Shown: in pieces, positions 33,488-42,026 of the stretch
How the letters are laid out: each line of letters opens with the position of its first letter
Position numbering within the stretch: the stretch's first letter is position 1
Source: Streptomyces sp. DI166
GTDB lineage: Bacteria; Actinomycetota; Actinomycetes; Streptomycetales; Streptomycetaceae
Assembly: GCF_900091315.1 (NCBI RefSeq)
Contig: NZ_FLSP01000027.1
Location: 1 to 64,000 of the forward strand
Length of the DNA stretch: 64,000 nt
Direction of reading: 5' to 3'
Position numbers and translations under genes: made by a program
Notes under the pieces: model-generated
The model's database searches: none
What the model was told of the DNA's origin: nothing
The model's input: the letters and a program-made list of their open reading frames with translations, nothing else

Positions 33488-34897
33488 GTGTACGGGGACG
33501 GTGAACGGGTGGAGCGGATGGAACGATCGGAAACGGACGAAACAGCGGCTTCGGATCTTTCGGGCGTAGAGGATCATGCCCGGCGGGACGGCCCGGCCAA
33601 TCCCGCCGGCGTCCCCGCCTCGGCCGTCCGTGCGATGACGACCTTCAGCGCCGCCGACCGCGAGAAGCAGCGCGGCGTGCGCCGGATGAAGCTCACCGCG
33701 ACCGGCCTGCTCCTCTTCGTCGCCCTCGTCTACGTCCTCGCCACCTGGGCCGAGCACCAGGGCGCCGGCGCCTGGGCGGGCTACGTCGCCGCCGCCGCGG
33801 AGGCCGGCATGGTCGGCGCGCTGGCCGACTGGTTCGCCGTCACCGCCCTCTTCCGCCACCCCCTCGGCATCCCCATCCCGCACACCGCGATCATCCCCAC
33901 CAAGAAGGACCAGCTCGGCATCTCCCTCGGCGAGTTCGTCGGCGAGAACTTCCTCTCCGAGGACGTCGTGCGCCAGCGCCTGCGTTCCGTCGGCATCGGC
34001 AGCAGACTCGGCGCCTGGCTGGCCGTCCCCGACCACGCCGACCGGGTCACCGCCGAACTCTCCGCCGCCCTCAGGGGCGCGCTCACCGTGCTGCGGGACT
34101 CCGACGTCCAGGCGGTCGTCGGGGAGGCGATCACCCGGCGGGCCGACGCCCAGGAGATCGGCCCCGGAATCGGCAAGATGCTGGAGAAGGTGGTGGCCGA
34201 CGGCGGACACCGGCGCGTGGTCGACCTCGTCGTCTCCCGGGCCCACGACTGGCTGGTCCTGCACGACGAGCAGGTCATGGCGGCCGTCCAGGGCGGCGCT
34301 CCCGGCTGGACCCCCCGCTTCGTCGACAAGCGGGTCGGTGAGCGCGTCTACAAGGAACTGCTGCGCTTCGTCACCGAGATGCGCGACATGCCCTCGCACC
34401 CGGCGCGCGGCGCCCTGGACCGCTTCCTCACCGACTTCGCCTCCGACCTCCAGTCCGACACCGACACCCGGGCCCGGGTGGAGCGGCTCAAGGGCGAGGT
34501 GCTCGGCCGGGGCGAGGTGCAGGACCTGATCGCCTCCGCCTGGACGGCCGTAAGATCCATGATCGTCTCGGCGGCCGAGGACGAGCGCAGCGAACTGCGG
34601 CTGCGGGTGCGCGCCTCGCTGCTGTCGCTGGGCGCCCGGATGGCCGTGGAGCCCAAACTCCAGGGCAAGGTGGACAGCTGGGTGGAGGGCGCCGCGGTCT
34701 ACGTCGTCACCACCTACCGCAAGGAGATCACCTCCCTCATCACGGACACCGTGGCGGGCTGGGACGCCGAGCACACCACCCGGAAGATCGAGGCGCACAT
34801 CGGCCGCGACCTCCAGTTCATCCGGATCAACGGCACGGTGGTCGGCTCCCTCGCCGGACTGCTCATCTACACGGTGTCCCGGGCGTTCGGGGCGTGA
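33488..34897 (+). CDS. DUF445 family membrane protein
   Basis: A 469-residue protein with an N-terminal hydrophobic hairpin (KLTATGLLLFVALVYVLA and GYVAAAAEAGMVGALADWFAVTALF), a long amphipathic helical middle, and a final membrane helix (NGTVVGSLAGLLIYTVSRAF). The motif ADWFAVTALFRHPLGIPIPHTAIIP is the DUF445 (YjiN-like) signature. The GTG at 33488 is preferred because GGAAGGGA lies 5 nt upstream; ATG 33518 is too close to its GGAG. The function is not defined. Confidence 0.88.
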   Translation: MYGDGERVERMERSETDETAASDLSGVEDHARRDGPANPAGVPASAVRAMTTFSAADREKQRGVRRMKLTATGLLLFVALVYVLATWAEHQGAGAWAGYVAAAAEAGMVGALADWFAVTALFRHPLGIPIPHTAIIPTKKDQLGISLGEFVGENFLSEDVVRQRLRSVGIGSRLGAWLAVPDHADRVTAELSAALRGALTVLRDSDVQAVVGEAITRRADAQEIGPGIGKMLEKVVADGGHRRVVDLVVSRAHDWLVLHDEQVMAAVQGGAPGWTPRFVDKRVGERVYKELLRFVTEMRDMPSHPARGALDRFLTDFASDLQSDTDTRARVERLKGEVLGRGEVQDLIASAWTAVRSMIVSAAEDERSELRLRVRASLLSLGARMAVEPKLQGKVDSWVEGAAVYVVTTYRKEITSLITDTVAGWDAEHTTRKIEAHIGRDLQFIRINGTVVGSLAGLLIYTVSRAFGA

Positions 34898-34987
34898 CGC
34901 CGGGTCGCTGCTGACGACTTCGGGCGCATAAGCGCCGGTCGGCGGGGCACTCGGGCCGGGCCAAGGTGTCCGGAAGGAGCCGTTCCG

Positions 34988-36478
34988 ATGACTGCAGCAG
35001 CGTCCGCCCCCGTGCCCAAAGAGGCCGGCACCGTCACCACCGCCGTACCGGCCCGGCTGGACCGGCTGCCGTGGTCGCGCTGGCACTGGATGATCGTGAT
35101 CGGCCTGGGTACCGTCTGGATCCTCGACGGGCTTGAGGTCACCATCGTCGGCAACGTCGCCGGCCGGATCGCCGAGGAGGGCAGCGGCCTCGACATCTCC
35201 TCCGCGCAGATCACCGGCACCGCGGCCGCCCTCTACGTGGCCGGTGCCTGCTCCGGCGCCCTGTTCTTCGGCCGGCTGACCGACCGCTACGGGCGTAAGA
35301 AGCTGTTCATGGTCACCCTCGCCGTGTATCTGGCGGCGACCGCGATGACCGCCCTGTCCTTCGAGTCCTGGTGGTTCTTCCTCTTCCGGTTCCTGACCGG
35401 CTTCGGCATCGGCGGCGAGTACGCGGCCATCAACTCCGCCATCGACGAACTGATCCCCTCCCTCTACCGGGGCCGGGTCGACCTGATCATCAACGGCAGC
35501 TACTGGCTCGGCGCGATCGGCGGTTCCCTGCTGTCCATCGTGATGCTGGACACCGCGATCTTCCCCAAGGACCTCGGCTGGCGGCTCAGCTTCGCCCTCG
35601 GCGTCGTCCTGGGCCTGGTCATCCTGCTGGTACGACGACACGTCCCGGAAAGCCCACGATGGCAGTACATCCACGGCCACGGTGAGGACGCGGACGAACT
35701 CGTCGACGAGGTGGAACGCCAGATCGAGCAGGAGAAGGGCGAGCCGCTGCCGCCGCCCGCCGGTGAGATCACCATCCACCAGCGCAAGAGCATCAGCTTC
35801 GTGGAGATCGGCCGCACGGTCTTCGCCCGCTACCCGCGCCGCGCCGTGCTCGGCCTGTCCCTCTTCATCGGCCAGGCGTTCCTCTACAACGCCATCACCT
35901 TCGGCTTCGGCGCCATCCTCATCACCTTCTACGACGTCCCGACCGGCAGCACCGGCTACTACTTCGCCGTCATCGCGGCCGGCAACTTCCTCGGCCCGCT
36001 GCTGCTCGGCAAGCTCTTCGACACCGTCGGCCGCCGCATCATGATCAGCTCGACCTACATCCTCTCCGGTCTGCTGCTGTTCGCCACGGCCTGGCTCTTC
36101 GACCAGGAGGTCCTCACCGCCACCTCCCTGACGGCCTGCTGGTGCGTGGTCCTCTTCTTCGCCTCCGCGGGCGCCTCCAGCGCCTACCTGACCGTCTCCG
36201 AGGTCTTCCCGATGGAGACCAGGGCGATGGCCATTGCCTTCTTCTACGCGCTCGGCACCGCGGCCGGCGGTATCAGCGGCCCGCTGATCTTCGCCAAGCT
36301 CACCGAGTCCGGCGTGGTCGGCGACACCGTGCTCGCCTTCCAGATCGGCGCGGGCCTGATGACGGCGGCCGGCCTGGTCGCGGCGTTCCTCGCGGTGCGC
36401 GCGGAACGGCAGTCGCTGGAGGACATCGCGCGTCCGCTGTCGGAGGTGGGGGACCGGGCCTCGCAGCAGGTGGCGTAA
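34988..36478 (+). CDS. MFS transporter (sugar/metabolite:H+ symporter type)
   Basis: A 496-residue major facilitator with twelve predicted helices. Family features are DGLEVTIVGNVAGRI in helix 1, the loop 2-3 motif GRLTDRYGRKKLF, RFLTGFGIGGEYAAINSAIDE in helix 4-5, and the loop 8-9 motif GKLFDTVGRRIMI. The large cytoplasmic loop with charged residues (HGHGEDADELVDEVERQIEQEK) is typical. The substrate cannot be told from sequence; relatives carry sugars or organic acids. GGAAGGAG precedes the ATG. Confidence 0.9.
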   Translation: MTAAASAPVPKEAGTVTTAVPARLDRLPWSRWHWMIVIGLGTVWILDGLEVTIVGNVAGRIAEEGSGLDISSAQITGTAAALYVAGACSGALFFGRLTDRYGRKKLFMVTLAVYLAATAMTALSFESWWFFLFRFLTGFGIGGEYAAINSAIDELIPSLYRGRVDLIINGSYWLGAIGGSLLSIVMLDTAIFPKDLGWRLSFALGVVLGLVILLVRRHVPESPRWQYIHGHGEDADELVDEVERQIEQEKGEPLPPPAGEITIHQRKSISFVEIGRTVFARYPRRAVLGLSLFIGQAFLYNAITFGFGAILITFYDVPTGSTGYYFAVIAAGNFLGPLLLGKLFDTVGRRIMISSTYILSGLLLFATAWLFDQEVLTATSLTACWCVVLFFASAGASSAYLTVSEVFPMETRAMAIAFFYALGTAAGGISGPLIFAKLTESGVVGDTVLAFQIGAGLMTAAGLVAAFLAVRAERQSLEDIARPLSEVGDRASQQVA

Positions 36479-36501
36479 GTACCGATACTGGCAGGGTGGT
36501 T

Positions 36502-36571
36502 GAGACTCCCGAGTCTCCTCGCGCTGTCGAGACTTCCGAGTCTCCCGAAGCTGCCGAGACTTCCGAACTTG
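36502..36571 (+). repeat. 27-bp tandem repeat with palindromic halves, three units
   Basis: Palindromic cores start exactly 27 bp apart: GAGACTC-CC-GAGTCTC at 36502-36517, GAGACTT-CC-GAGTCTC at 36529, and the decayed GAGACTT-CC-GAACTT at 36556. The array ends 16 bp before the VOC gene start and overlaps its GGAGG. It might act as an operator array or an mRNA-folding element. Confidence 0.8.
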
Positions 36572-36586
36572 GAGGCGCGCCGCCCG

Positions 36587-36949
36587 ATGACCATCCGCAG
36601 AATCGTCCCGAACATCCAGGTCGACTCCGAGAAGGCGCTGACCGAGTCCAGTGCCTTCTACGGCCTGCTCGGCTTCGAGGAAGCCATGGACATGGGCTGG
36701 GTGAGAACCCTCGCCTCACCGTCCAACCCCACCGCCCAGATCAGCCTGTTCACCGAGGAACGCACCGCCCCGCTCGTCCCCGACCTCAGCGTGGAGGTCG
36801 AGGACGTGGACGCGGTGTACGCCGAGGTCGTGGCCTCGGGCGCGGAGATCGTACGGGAGCTGCGGGACGAGGAGTGGGGCGTGCGCCGCTTCTTCGTCCG
36901 CGACCCGACGGGCCGTGTGGTGAACGTCCTGATGCACCGCGCGGCTTAG
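36587..36949 (+). CDS. VOC (glyoxalase/bleomycin-resistance) family protein
   Basis: A 120-residue vicinal-oxygen-chelate protein beginning MTIRRIVPNIQVDSEKALTE and ending FVRDPTGRVVNVLMHRA, with two paired beta-alpha-beta modules. A metal role for the central and C-terminal acidic positions cannot be fixed from sequence. It could be a lyase, dioxygenase-like or binding protein. GGAGG lies at 36572-36576, close to an unusual repeat array. It is convergent with the next gene, 4 nt apart. Confidence 0.88.
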   Translation: MTIRRIVPNIQVDSEKALTESSAFYGLLGFEEAMDMGWVRTLASPSNPTAQISLFTEERTAPLVPDLSVEVEDVDAVYAEVVASGAEIVRELRDEEWGVRRFFVRDPTGRVVNVLMHRAA

Positions 36950-36953
36950 CTCT

Positions 36954-37256
36954 TCAGCTGTTGCGGTCGGCGACCGCCCAGGAGGCGAGGGCGACGGCCC
37001 CGGCCACGCCTATCACGGAGGGCCAGGCGCCGACCTTCTTGGCGAGCGGGTGGGACCCGGCGAAGGCGGCGACATAGGCGGCCGTGAGCGCACCGGCCGC
37101 CTTGCCACCGGCCCGGTGCTGCCACTGCTTGGCGGCGACGGCTCCGGCCGCGGCGAGCACGGCCCCGCCGAGCGGCCGCTTCTTCGTCCACCGGGCCACG
37201 CCGTACCCGCCGACCAGCCCGCCCGCGGCGATCGCGGCGCTGGGAATCTTCGCCAT
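36954..37256 (-). CDS. Small Ala/Gly-rich membrane protein, 100 aa
   Basis: A 100-residue protein with hydrophobic stretches AAIAAGGLVGGYGVA, LGGAVLAAAGAVAA, ALTAAYVAAFAGS and VIGVAGAVALASWAV, so three to four short helices. Basic residues between them (RWTKKRP, KQWQHRAGGK) suggest an integral membrane protein. GGAGG lies 10 nt upstream of the ATG. I do not recognise a named family; similar proteins are annotated only as hypothetical in Streptomyces. Confidence 0.75.
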   Translation of the reverse strand: MAKIPSAAIAAGGLVGGYGVARWTKKRPLGGAVLAAAGAVAAKQWQHRAGGKAAGALTAAYVAAFAGSHPLAKKVGAWPSVIGVAGAVALASWAVADRNS

Positions 37257-37356
37257 GTGTGTAGGCCTCCTGACTGTACGACTGATCGACTCGACTACTG
37301 GTAAAGAGGCTAATCGCCCGGCTCGACGATCACTCGAACCCCCCGAACTCACCCGA

Positions 37357-38148
37357 ATGGAGCAGCGTGTGCGGCTTGTGACCGCCGACGGCACGGAGAT
37401 CGCGCACGAGGACCACGAGGCTCCGGGCTCCCCAGTACTCCTCCTCCACGGCCTGGCGGGCCACCGGGGTGAGTGGGACGACCTGACGGCCCGCCTCCGG
37501 TCCGACGGCCACCGCGTGGTGACGTACGACGCCCGGGGCCACGGCGAGAGCACGCGCCGCCCGGTCTCGGTCACACGGGAGTCGTGCGTGGCGGACGCGG
37601 CGGCGCTGATGGACCACCTGTCACTGTCGCCCGCCGCCGTGACCGTGGTGGGCCAGTCCCTGGGCGGCCACACCGCGCTCCTGCTGGCGGCGACCCGCCC
37701 CGAGCTGCTGTCGTCCCTGGTCCTGATAGAGGCGGGCCCGGGCCCGATCCCCGTAGAGATGCCGGAACGCATAGGCACCTGGCTGGACAGCTGGCCGAAG
37801 CCGTTCCCGACCTCCGAGGCGGCCCGCGACTTCCTGGGCCACGAGGCATGGGCACGGGGCCTGGAGAAGAGGCCGGACGGCTGGTGGCCGCGCGTCGACC
37901 GGAACGTCATGGTCGACATGATCACCGACGCCGCAGGCCGGGACTACTGGCCGCAATGGCGCCGGACGACGGCGCGGGCGCTGGTGATCAGGGGCGGGAA
38001 GGGCTGGATGCCGGAGGAGGAGTTCCGGGCGATGGGGGTGGTACGCCCCGAGGCCGAACTGCGCACGATCGCCACGGCGGGGCATGACGTGCACCTGGAG
38101 GCGCCGGAGGCGCTGTACGGGGCGCTGAGGGCCTTCCTGACCCGGTAA
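37357..38148 (+). CDS. Alpha/beta-hydrolase
   Basis: A 263-residue alpha/beta-hydrolase-fold enzyme. Oxyanion hole region LLLHGLAGHRGEW, nucleophile elbow GQSLGG, acid likely in the GGKGWMPEEE segment, and catalytic His in TAGHDVHLE. The substrate is unknown; such proteins hydrolyse esters, epoxides or lactones. The ATG at 37357 has no ribosome site of its own; a GTG at 37369 with GGAG 6 nt upstream is an alternative that shortens the protein by four residues. Confidence 0.88.
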   Translation: MEQRVRLVTADGTEIAHEDHEAPGSPVLLLHGLAGHRGEWDDLTARLRSDGHRVVTYDARGHGESTRRPVSVTRESCVADAAALMDHLSLSPAAVTVVGQSLGGHTALLLAATRPELLSSLVLIEAGPGPIPVEMPERIGTWLDSWPKPFPTSEAARDFLGHEAWARGLEKRPDGWWPRVDRNVMVDMITDAAGRDYWPQWRRTTARALVIRGGKGWMPEEEFRAMGVVRPEAELRTIATAGHDVHLEAPEALYGALRAFLTR

Positions 38149-38174
38149 CCCTTCGCGGCCCCGTCCTGGGCCCC

Positions 38175-38200
38175 GGCCGGGGCGACAGCTCGCCCCGGCC
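38175..38200. terminator. Bidirectional terminator hairpin
   Basis: GGCCGGGGCGA (38175-38185) pairs perfectly with TCGCCCCGGCC (38190-38200) around CAGC. It lies between the convergent hydrolase and cyclophilin genes. There is no T tract. Confidence 0.65.
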
Positions 38201-38227
38201 GTGCCACTTACAACTGATGTGCGCCGA

Positions 38228-38725
38228 TCAGAGCTGACCGGAAGCCGCGATCGTGATCTTCGCCGAGGTGGAGCCGCTGCGGGAGCCCAGGGCCTCGATC
38301 TTCTTCACGACCTCCATGCTGCTCTCGTCCGCGACCTCGCCGAAGACGACGTGCTTGCCGTCCAGCCAGTCCGTCACGACGGTCGTGATGAAGAACTGCG
38401 AGCCGTTGGTGTTCGGACCGGCGTTGGCCATGGAGAGCAGGCCCGGGCGGTCGTGCTTGAGCTGGAAGTTCTCGTCGGCGAACTTCTCGCCGTAGATGCT
38501 CTTGCCACCCGTACCGTTGCCGGCGGTGAAGTCGCCGCCCTGGAGCATGAAGGCCGGGATGACCCGGTGGAAGGAGGACCCGGCGTAGCCGAAGCCCTTC
38601 TCGCCGGTGGCGAGCGCGCGGAAGTTCTCCGCGGTCTTCGGGACGACGTCGTCGAAGAGGTTGAAGTTGATCCGCCCGGCGGGCTGGTCATTGATGGTGA
38701 TGTCGAAGTAGACCTTGGTCGTCAT
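38228..38725 (-). CDS. Cyclophilin-type peptidyl-prolyl cis-trans isomerase
   Basis: A 165-residue cytoplasmic cyclophilin. Active-site segments are complete: FHRVIPAFMLQGGDFT with the catalytic Arg, GLLSMANAGPNTNGSQFFIT and WLDGKHVVFGEV. The length matches single-domain cyclophilins. The product is taken to start MTTKVYFDI at 38725. An in-frame ATG at 38734 has a better-placed GGAGGG and would add three residues. Confidence 0.95.
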   Translation of the reverse strand: MTTKVYFDITINDQPAGRINFNLFDDVVPKTAENFRALATGEKGFGYAGSSFHRVIPAFMLQGGDFTAGNGTGGKSIYGEKFADENFQLKHDRPGLLSMANAGPNTNGSQFFITTVVTDWLDGKHVVFGEVADESSMEVVKKIEALGSRSGSTSAKITIAASGQL

Positions 38726-38975
38726 ACCCCCCATCCTGCACCCTCCACTCCCGTCCCACAGTCACAGGGGGTTTTCACGGACTTCGTGGTGGGGGTGGGG
38801 CATTCTTTGGGAGGAGTGCGGTGTCGGCCGTCCGGCGGGGTGTTCGCCCTGCGACGTGGGTGATTTGAGGCGGCGGGGCGGTGGCTCAGGGCGCCGGTCA
38901 TGAGGGTGCGGTGGTTCGCGAAGAGCGAACCGAGGCCGAGTCCGAGGAGTTCCCGTGATCAGGGAGGCGTGCGAT

Positions 38976-39190
38976 GTGCCGTCGAACGTGCCGACGAGCT
39001 TCACTGATCTGCTGGCCGCGTGTACCCGGTCGGCCGTGCACCTGGAAATGCGCGACTCCTGCGCAGTCGACTACGAGAAGGGCCCTTTCACCGAGTGGCG
39101 AGCCGGGCACCGCCCTAACCCCGACGACCGGGCCTCGTCGAGGCGGTCTGGGAAAGAGCGATTCCGCACGGTCAGTACGAGATCCAGTGA
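38976..39190 (+). pseudogene. Decayed DUF6879 gene (N- and C-terminal ends fused by a deletion)
   Basis: The GTG at 38976, with AGGGAGG 8 nt upstream, starts a typical DUF6879 N terminus (FTDLLAACTRSAVHLEMRD...FTEWRAG). After about 50 codons the frame leaves the family. The bases at about 39135-39190, read one frame over, code the usual C terminus EAVWERAIPHGQYEI before a stop. The ~110 central residues are missing, so an internal deletion with frameshift has destroyed the gene. Intact copies often accompany the XRE/DUF397 genes found next. Confidence 0.7.
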
Positions 39191-39200
39191 CTTCTGTAGA

Positions 39201-39425
39201 TCAGGCGTGCTGTGAGAGGTCAGACCTCCGCAGAGCGCTTGTGAAGTGGCGCCAAGCGTCGGGCGTGACAGAGATGACGGGGCCGTCAGAGTGCTTGGAG
39301 TCGCGCACGAAGGTGTGACCGTTACTCGTTGCGCACTCGACGCATTCACCGCCGGCGCCGTTGCTGTACGACGAGGTGAACCAGCCGCGGCCGGGCCCGG
39401 GACTGCTGAACTCTGGAACCTTCAC
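39201..39425 (-). CDS. DUF397 family protein
   Basis: A 74-residue small protein with the DUF397 core WFTSSYSNGAGGECVECA and DGPVISVTPDAWRHFTSAL. DUF397 proteins accompany WhiJ-type XRE regulators in Streptomyces and modulate them, possibly in antitoxin-like fashion. Its ATG overlaps the stop of the XRE gene (ATGA), so the two are made together. Confidence 0.93.
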   Translation of the reverse strand: MKVPEFSSPGPGRGWFTSSYSNGAGGECVECATSNGHTFVRDSKHSDGPVISVTPDAWRHFTSALRRSDLSQHA

Positions 39426-40270
39426 TGGGCGAATTCCTTCAGGATCGACTTGACCAGCTGGGCGGAGCGCTGCGGACTCAGGGCCGCTGCCCGCAGTCCG
39501 TCAAATGCCCTGGTGTATTCACGGACATGATGCTCGCCCTCCAGGTACACGGCATCGGTGATGCCGTCCCGGTACACGATGTCGGGGTCTTCTGGGGCGG
39601 GGAAGCCCAGCATGGTGAAGGGGCCCGTCACCGGTCGCGTGCCGCAATCGAAAGGCAGGACTTGCAAGGTCACTGTGGGCAACGCGGCGGATTCCAGGAC
39701 CCGTTCGAGCTGTTCGCGCATCACACCCCGATCGCCGATGACGTGGCGCAGTGCGCCTTCATTCACGATGAACCAGGCGTCGGGTGCGTCGGGCTGGGAC
39801 AACATGACCTGGCGCTCAAGCCGCACACGTACGGCCCTGTCGATGTCCTCCGCGGACATGTGGGCGCCGGTGGTGTGGAGCTCGCGGGCGTATGACTCGG
39901 ACTGCATGAGACCGGGGACCAGCTCGCACTGGTACTGGCGAATCGCCGTGGCGTCCTGTTCCAGACCGATGTAGATGTTGAACCACTCGGGCACGCCCGT
40001 CCCATGTGCTTGCCACCAGCCTCGGACTTTGGCCTGCCGGGCCAGTGACTTGAGGAAGTCGCGCAGTTCGTCGCTGGTGCCGTAGAACCGGCACAGTGCG
40101 TCGATGTCGGACGGCTGGATACGGCCGCTGCCCGTCTCCATCCGGTTGACCTTCGACCCGCTCCAGTCCAGGGCCGCGCCGACCTGGGCGCAGGTGAGTG
40201 CGCTCTTCTCGCGGAGCTTCTTCAGTTCGATGGACAGCCGCCGTCGACGTGCCGTCGGGGAACCGGACAT
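39422..40270 (-). CDS. XRE-family regulator with DUF5753 domain (WhiJ-type)
   Basis: A 282-residue DNA-binding protein. An N-terminal helix-turn-helix (about 12-70; LREKSALTCAQVGAALDWSGSKVNRMETG) is followed by the DUF5753 domain (about 85-270; WFNIYIGLEQDATAIRQYQCELVPGLMQSESYAREL). Such proteins occur many times in Streptomyces genomes with DUF397 and an anti-sigma-like ATPase and influence development and antibiotic production. Here the ATPase gene is divergent on the other side, 196 nt away, so their promoters share one region. Confidence 0.93.
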   Translation of the reverse strand: MSGSPTARRRRLSIELKKLREKSALTCAQVGAALDWSGSKVNRMETGSGRIQPSDIDALCRFYGTSDELRDFLKSLARQAKVRGWWQAHGTGVPEWFNIYIGLEQDATAIRQYQCELVPGLMQSESYARELHTTGAHMSAEDIDRAVRVRLERQVMLSQPDAPDAWFIVNEGALRHVIGDRGVMREQLERVLESAALPTVTLQVLPFDCGTRPVTGPFTMLGFPAPEDPDIVYRDGITDAVYLEGEHHVREYTRAFDGLRAAALSPQRSAQLVKSILKEFAQ

Positions 40271-40466
40271 CCCAACCCTCTTTCGGATAACGGACGTTCA
40301 GTCTCGCGCCAAGGGGCGCGCACGCCAATCACTCAAACGTGGGAATCCCTTTGTGCACATTGCACAGCGGGATGGGATTCCTTCACTCTGAGTGCAATAC
40401 GACTCAGCGTGAGTGTCCATAACACTCCGCGACCATCCGGAGCCGACTGCAACGAGAGGGGCCTCT

Positions 40467-41120
40467 GTGAGCCACGGAGCATGCATGTCGCGAAAGCCGT
40501 GGGATCTGGCATTCCTGGCCGAGCCTGCGGAGGTGGCAGCCCTGCGCTGCGCGATGCGGCTGCAGTTGGGGATGTGGGGACTGCACGGCATTTCCGACCA
40601 GGCGCAGCTGTGCGTGAGTGAGTTAGTGACCAACGTCATCCGTCACGCGGGCGCCGGGACGCCGGCCAGACTGGCCGTCTCGATGAGCGGCACCGACCTG
40701 CGTATCGAGGTGCATGATCCCGACACCCGTGCGCTGCCCACTCTTCTCGATGTCAACGCCGAGTCGGAGGGCGGCAGGGGCATGGCCCTCGTGGACGCCG
40801 TCGCCGACCGGTGGGGTGTCCTGCTCCGGCCTGATCAAAAGATCACGTGGTGCGAGCTGAGTACGGGGCTCACCGCGCCGGACGGGCATGTGGAGGACCC
40901 CGGCGTGCTGCGGGCCGAGGCCCTGCTCAGCCTCTATGCCGCGGGCATGCGGCCTCGCTGCGCAGAGGACTCGGGCCGCCTTGCCGCTGCGGTGGCGGAG
41001 GAAGTCGCTACTGCGGCGATCACGGACTTCCTCCACTGGCTTCGGGCCCACGGCTGTGACGTGGACGATGCTTTGGACCGTGCGCAGACCCGCTTTGAGG
41101 CCGAAGCTGAGGCTGCCTAG
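40467..41120 (+). CDS. HATPase (anti-sigma-like) protein with a TTA codon
   Basis: A 217-residue protein. Residues 10-130 form a GHKL ATPase of the anti-sigma/AbaA-orf type: N box CVSELVTNVIRHA, G1 box-like VHDPDTRALP, and G2 EGGRGMALVDAVADRWGV. A C-terminal helical extension follows (LLSLYAAGMRPRC...DFLHWLRAHGCDVDDAL). It completes a WhiJ-type trio with the XRE and DUF397 genes. The Leu in the N box is a TTA codon (40623-40625, codon 53), so translation should depend on the bldA tRNA. GAGAGGGG supports GTG 40467; ATG 40485 is possible. Confidence 0.88.
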   Translation: MSHGACMSRKPWDLAFLAEPAEVAALRCAMRLQLGMWGLHGISDQAQLCVSELVTNVIRHAGAGTPARLAVSMSGTDLRIEVHDPDTRALPTLLDVNAESEGGRGMALVDAVADRWGVLLRPDQKITWCELSTGLTAPDGHVEDPGVLRAEALLSLYAAGMRPRCAEDSGRLAAAVAEEVATAAITDFLHWLRAHGCDVDDALDRAQTRFEAEAEAA

Positions 41121-41866
41121 TGGGCAGTCGCTTCACGGGACTTGCGCATCCACTCCCTCAGATCCGCCGGCGTGCGCCAGGATTCTCCGGGACGACTCCT
41201 GTGGCACATGCGGTGGCAGTTGGCACACAGGCAGGCAAGGTCGTCGAGCTTGGTCTCGCGAGTGCCGGAGACGTGGAGAGGGGTGACGTGGTGCACTTCG
41301 ATGTAGCCGTCTCCGAGGTCTCCGTAGGTATGGGAGAAATCGAAGGCGCAGACCTCACACTGCAGCTTTCGCCCACGGCTGCGAACCTGCTTGATCTTCA
41401 GCGAGCGCAATTTGGGGTCGCGCTCCCGGGCCAGGGCGCGGCGGACCAGGAGGCGGCCTTCGATGGCCGTGGCTCCCGTTTCGTCCACTTCGTCAGGCTG
41501 TCGGGGGAGGAGGTGCAGTTCCCCAGAGGCGATGCCTTCCTCGATGGCCGCAGCGGCCTGGAGCATCTCAGCCTCACGCTGGGTGAACGCCTCGATCATG
41601 AGCAGCGTGGGCTTGCCGCACCGGGTGGCCTTGCCCTCATACCGCGGATGATTCGTCATGAAGTCGGTGGTCTTGCGGCTCACGCTGTCCGGCGAGCGGA
41701 AACTGGGCAGGGCCAACGCTTCCGGGCTGTGAATCGGCAGCGACCGAAGCAGCTCCGAGAGCTCCTGGACCTCCGGGTCTCCTGTCCGCAGCTCGCGCCA
41801 CCCGTTCTTCACCACGAGCGCCCCTGCGAGCACAAGTTCATCCTCGGTCCAGGCAGGTATCCGCAT
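41117..41866 (-). CDS. HNH restriction endonuclease (McrA-like)
   Basis: A 249-residue nuclease. The N-terminal ~110 residues (WTEDELVLAGALVV...SELLRSLPIH...SFRSPDSVSRKTTDFM) form the recognition module seen in many standalone restriction enzymes. The C terminus is HNH with zinc cysteines: CEVCAFDF, YIEVHHVTPLH and LACLCANCHRMCH. Such McrA-like enzymes often cut modified DNA. Its 3' end overlaps that of the ATPase gene by a few nt. It is divergent from the cytosine methyltransferase gene and forms the left edge of the defence island. Confidence 0.88.
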   Translation of the reverse strand: MRIPAWTEDELVLAGALVVKNGWRELRTGDPEVQELSELLRSLPIHSPEALALPSFRSPDSVSRKTTDFMTNHPRYEGKATRCGKPTLLMIEAFTQREAEMLQAAAAIEEGIASGELHLLPRQPDEVDETGATAIEGRLLVRRALARERDPKLRSLKIKQVRSRGRKLQCEVCAFDFSHTYGDLGDGYIEVHHVTPLHVSGTRETKLDDLACLCANCHRMCHRSRPGESWRTPADLREWMRKSREATAH

Positions 41867-42026
41867 GGGCCATATCGTATGAGTGTTCGGCGTGCCGGAA
41901 GGGGCGTTCAGTGAACCCCGGGGTGTGCTGCACACTTGGTTGGTCTCGTTGTCAGTGGGGTCTGTCACCCTCAGTGATGGTGGATTGCAAGATGTGTCTG
42001 CCGCTGTACGGCTGTAAGGAGGGGGC

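Noticed and set aside
38955..39215. Short frame taken as an intact small protein
   Set aside because: Family similarity shows it is only the N-terminal end of a DUF6879 gene running out of frame after a deletion.
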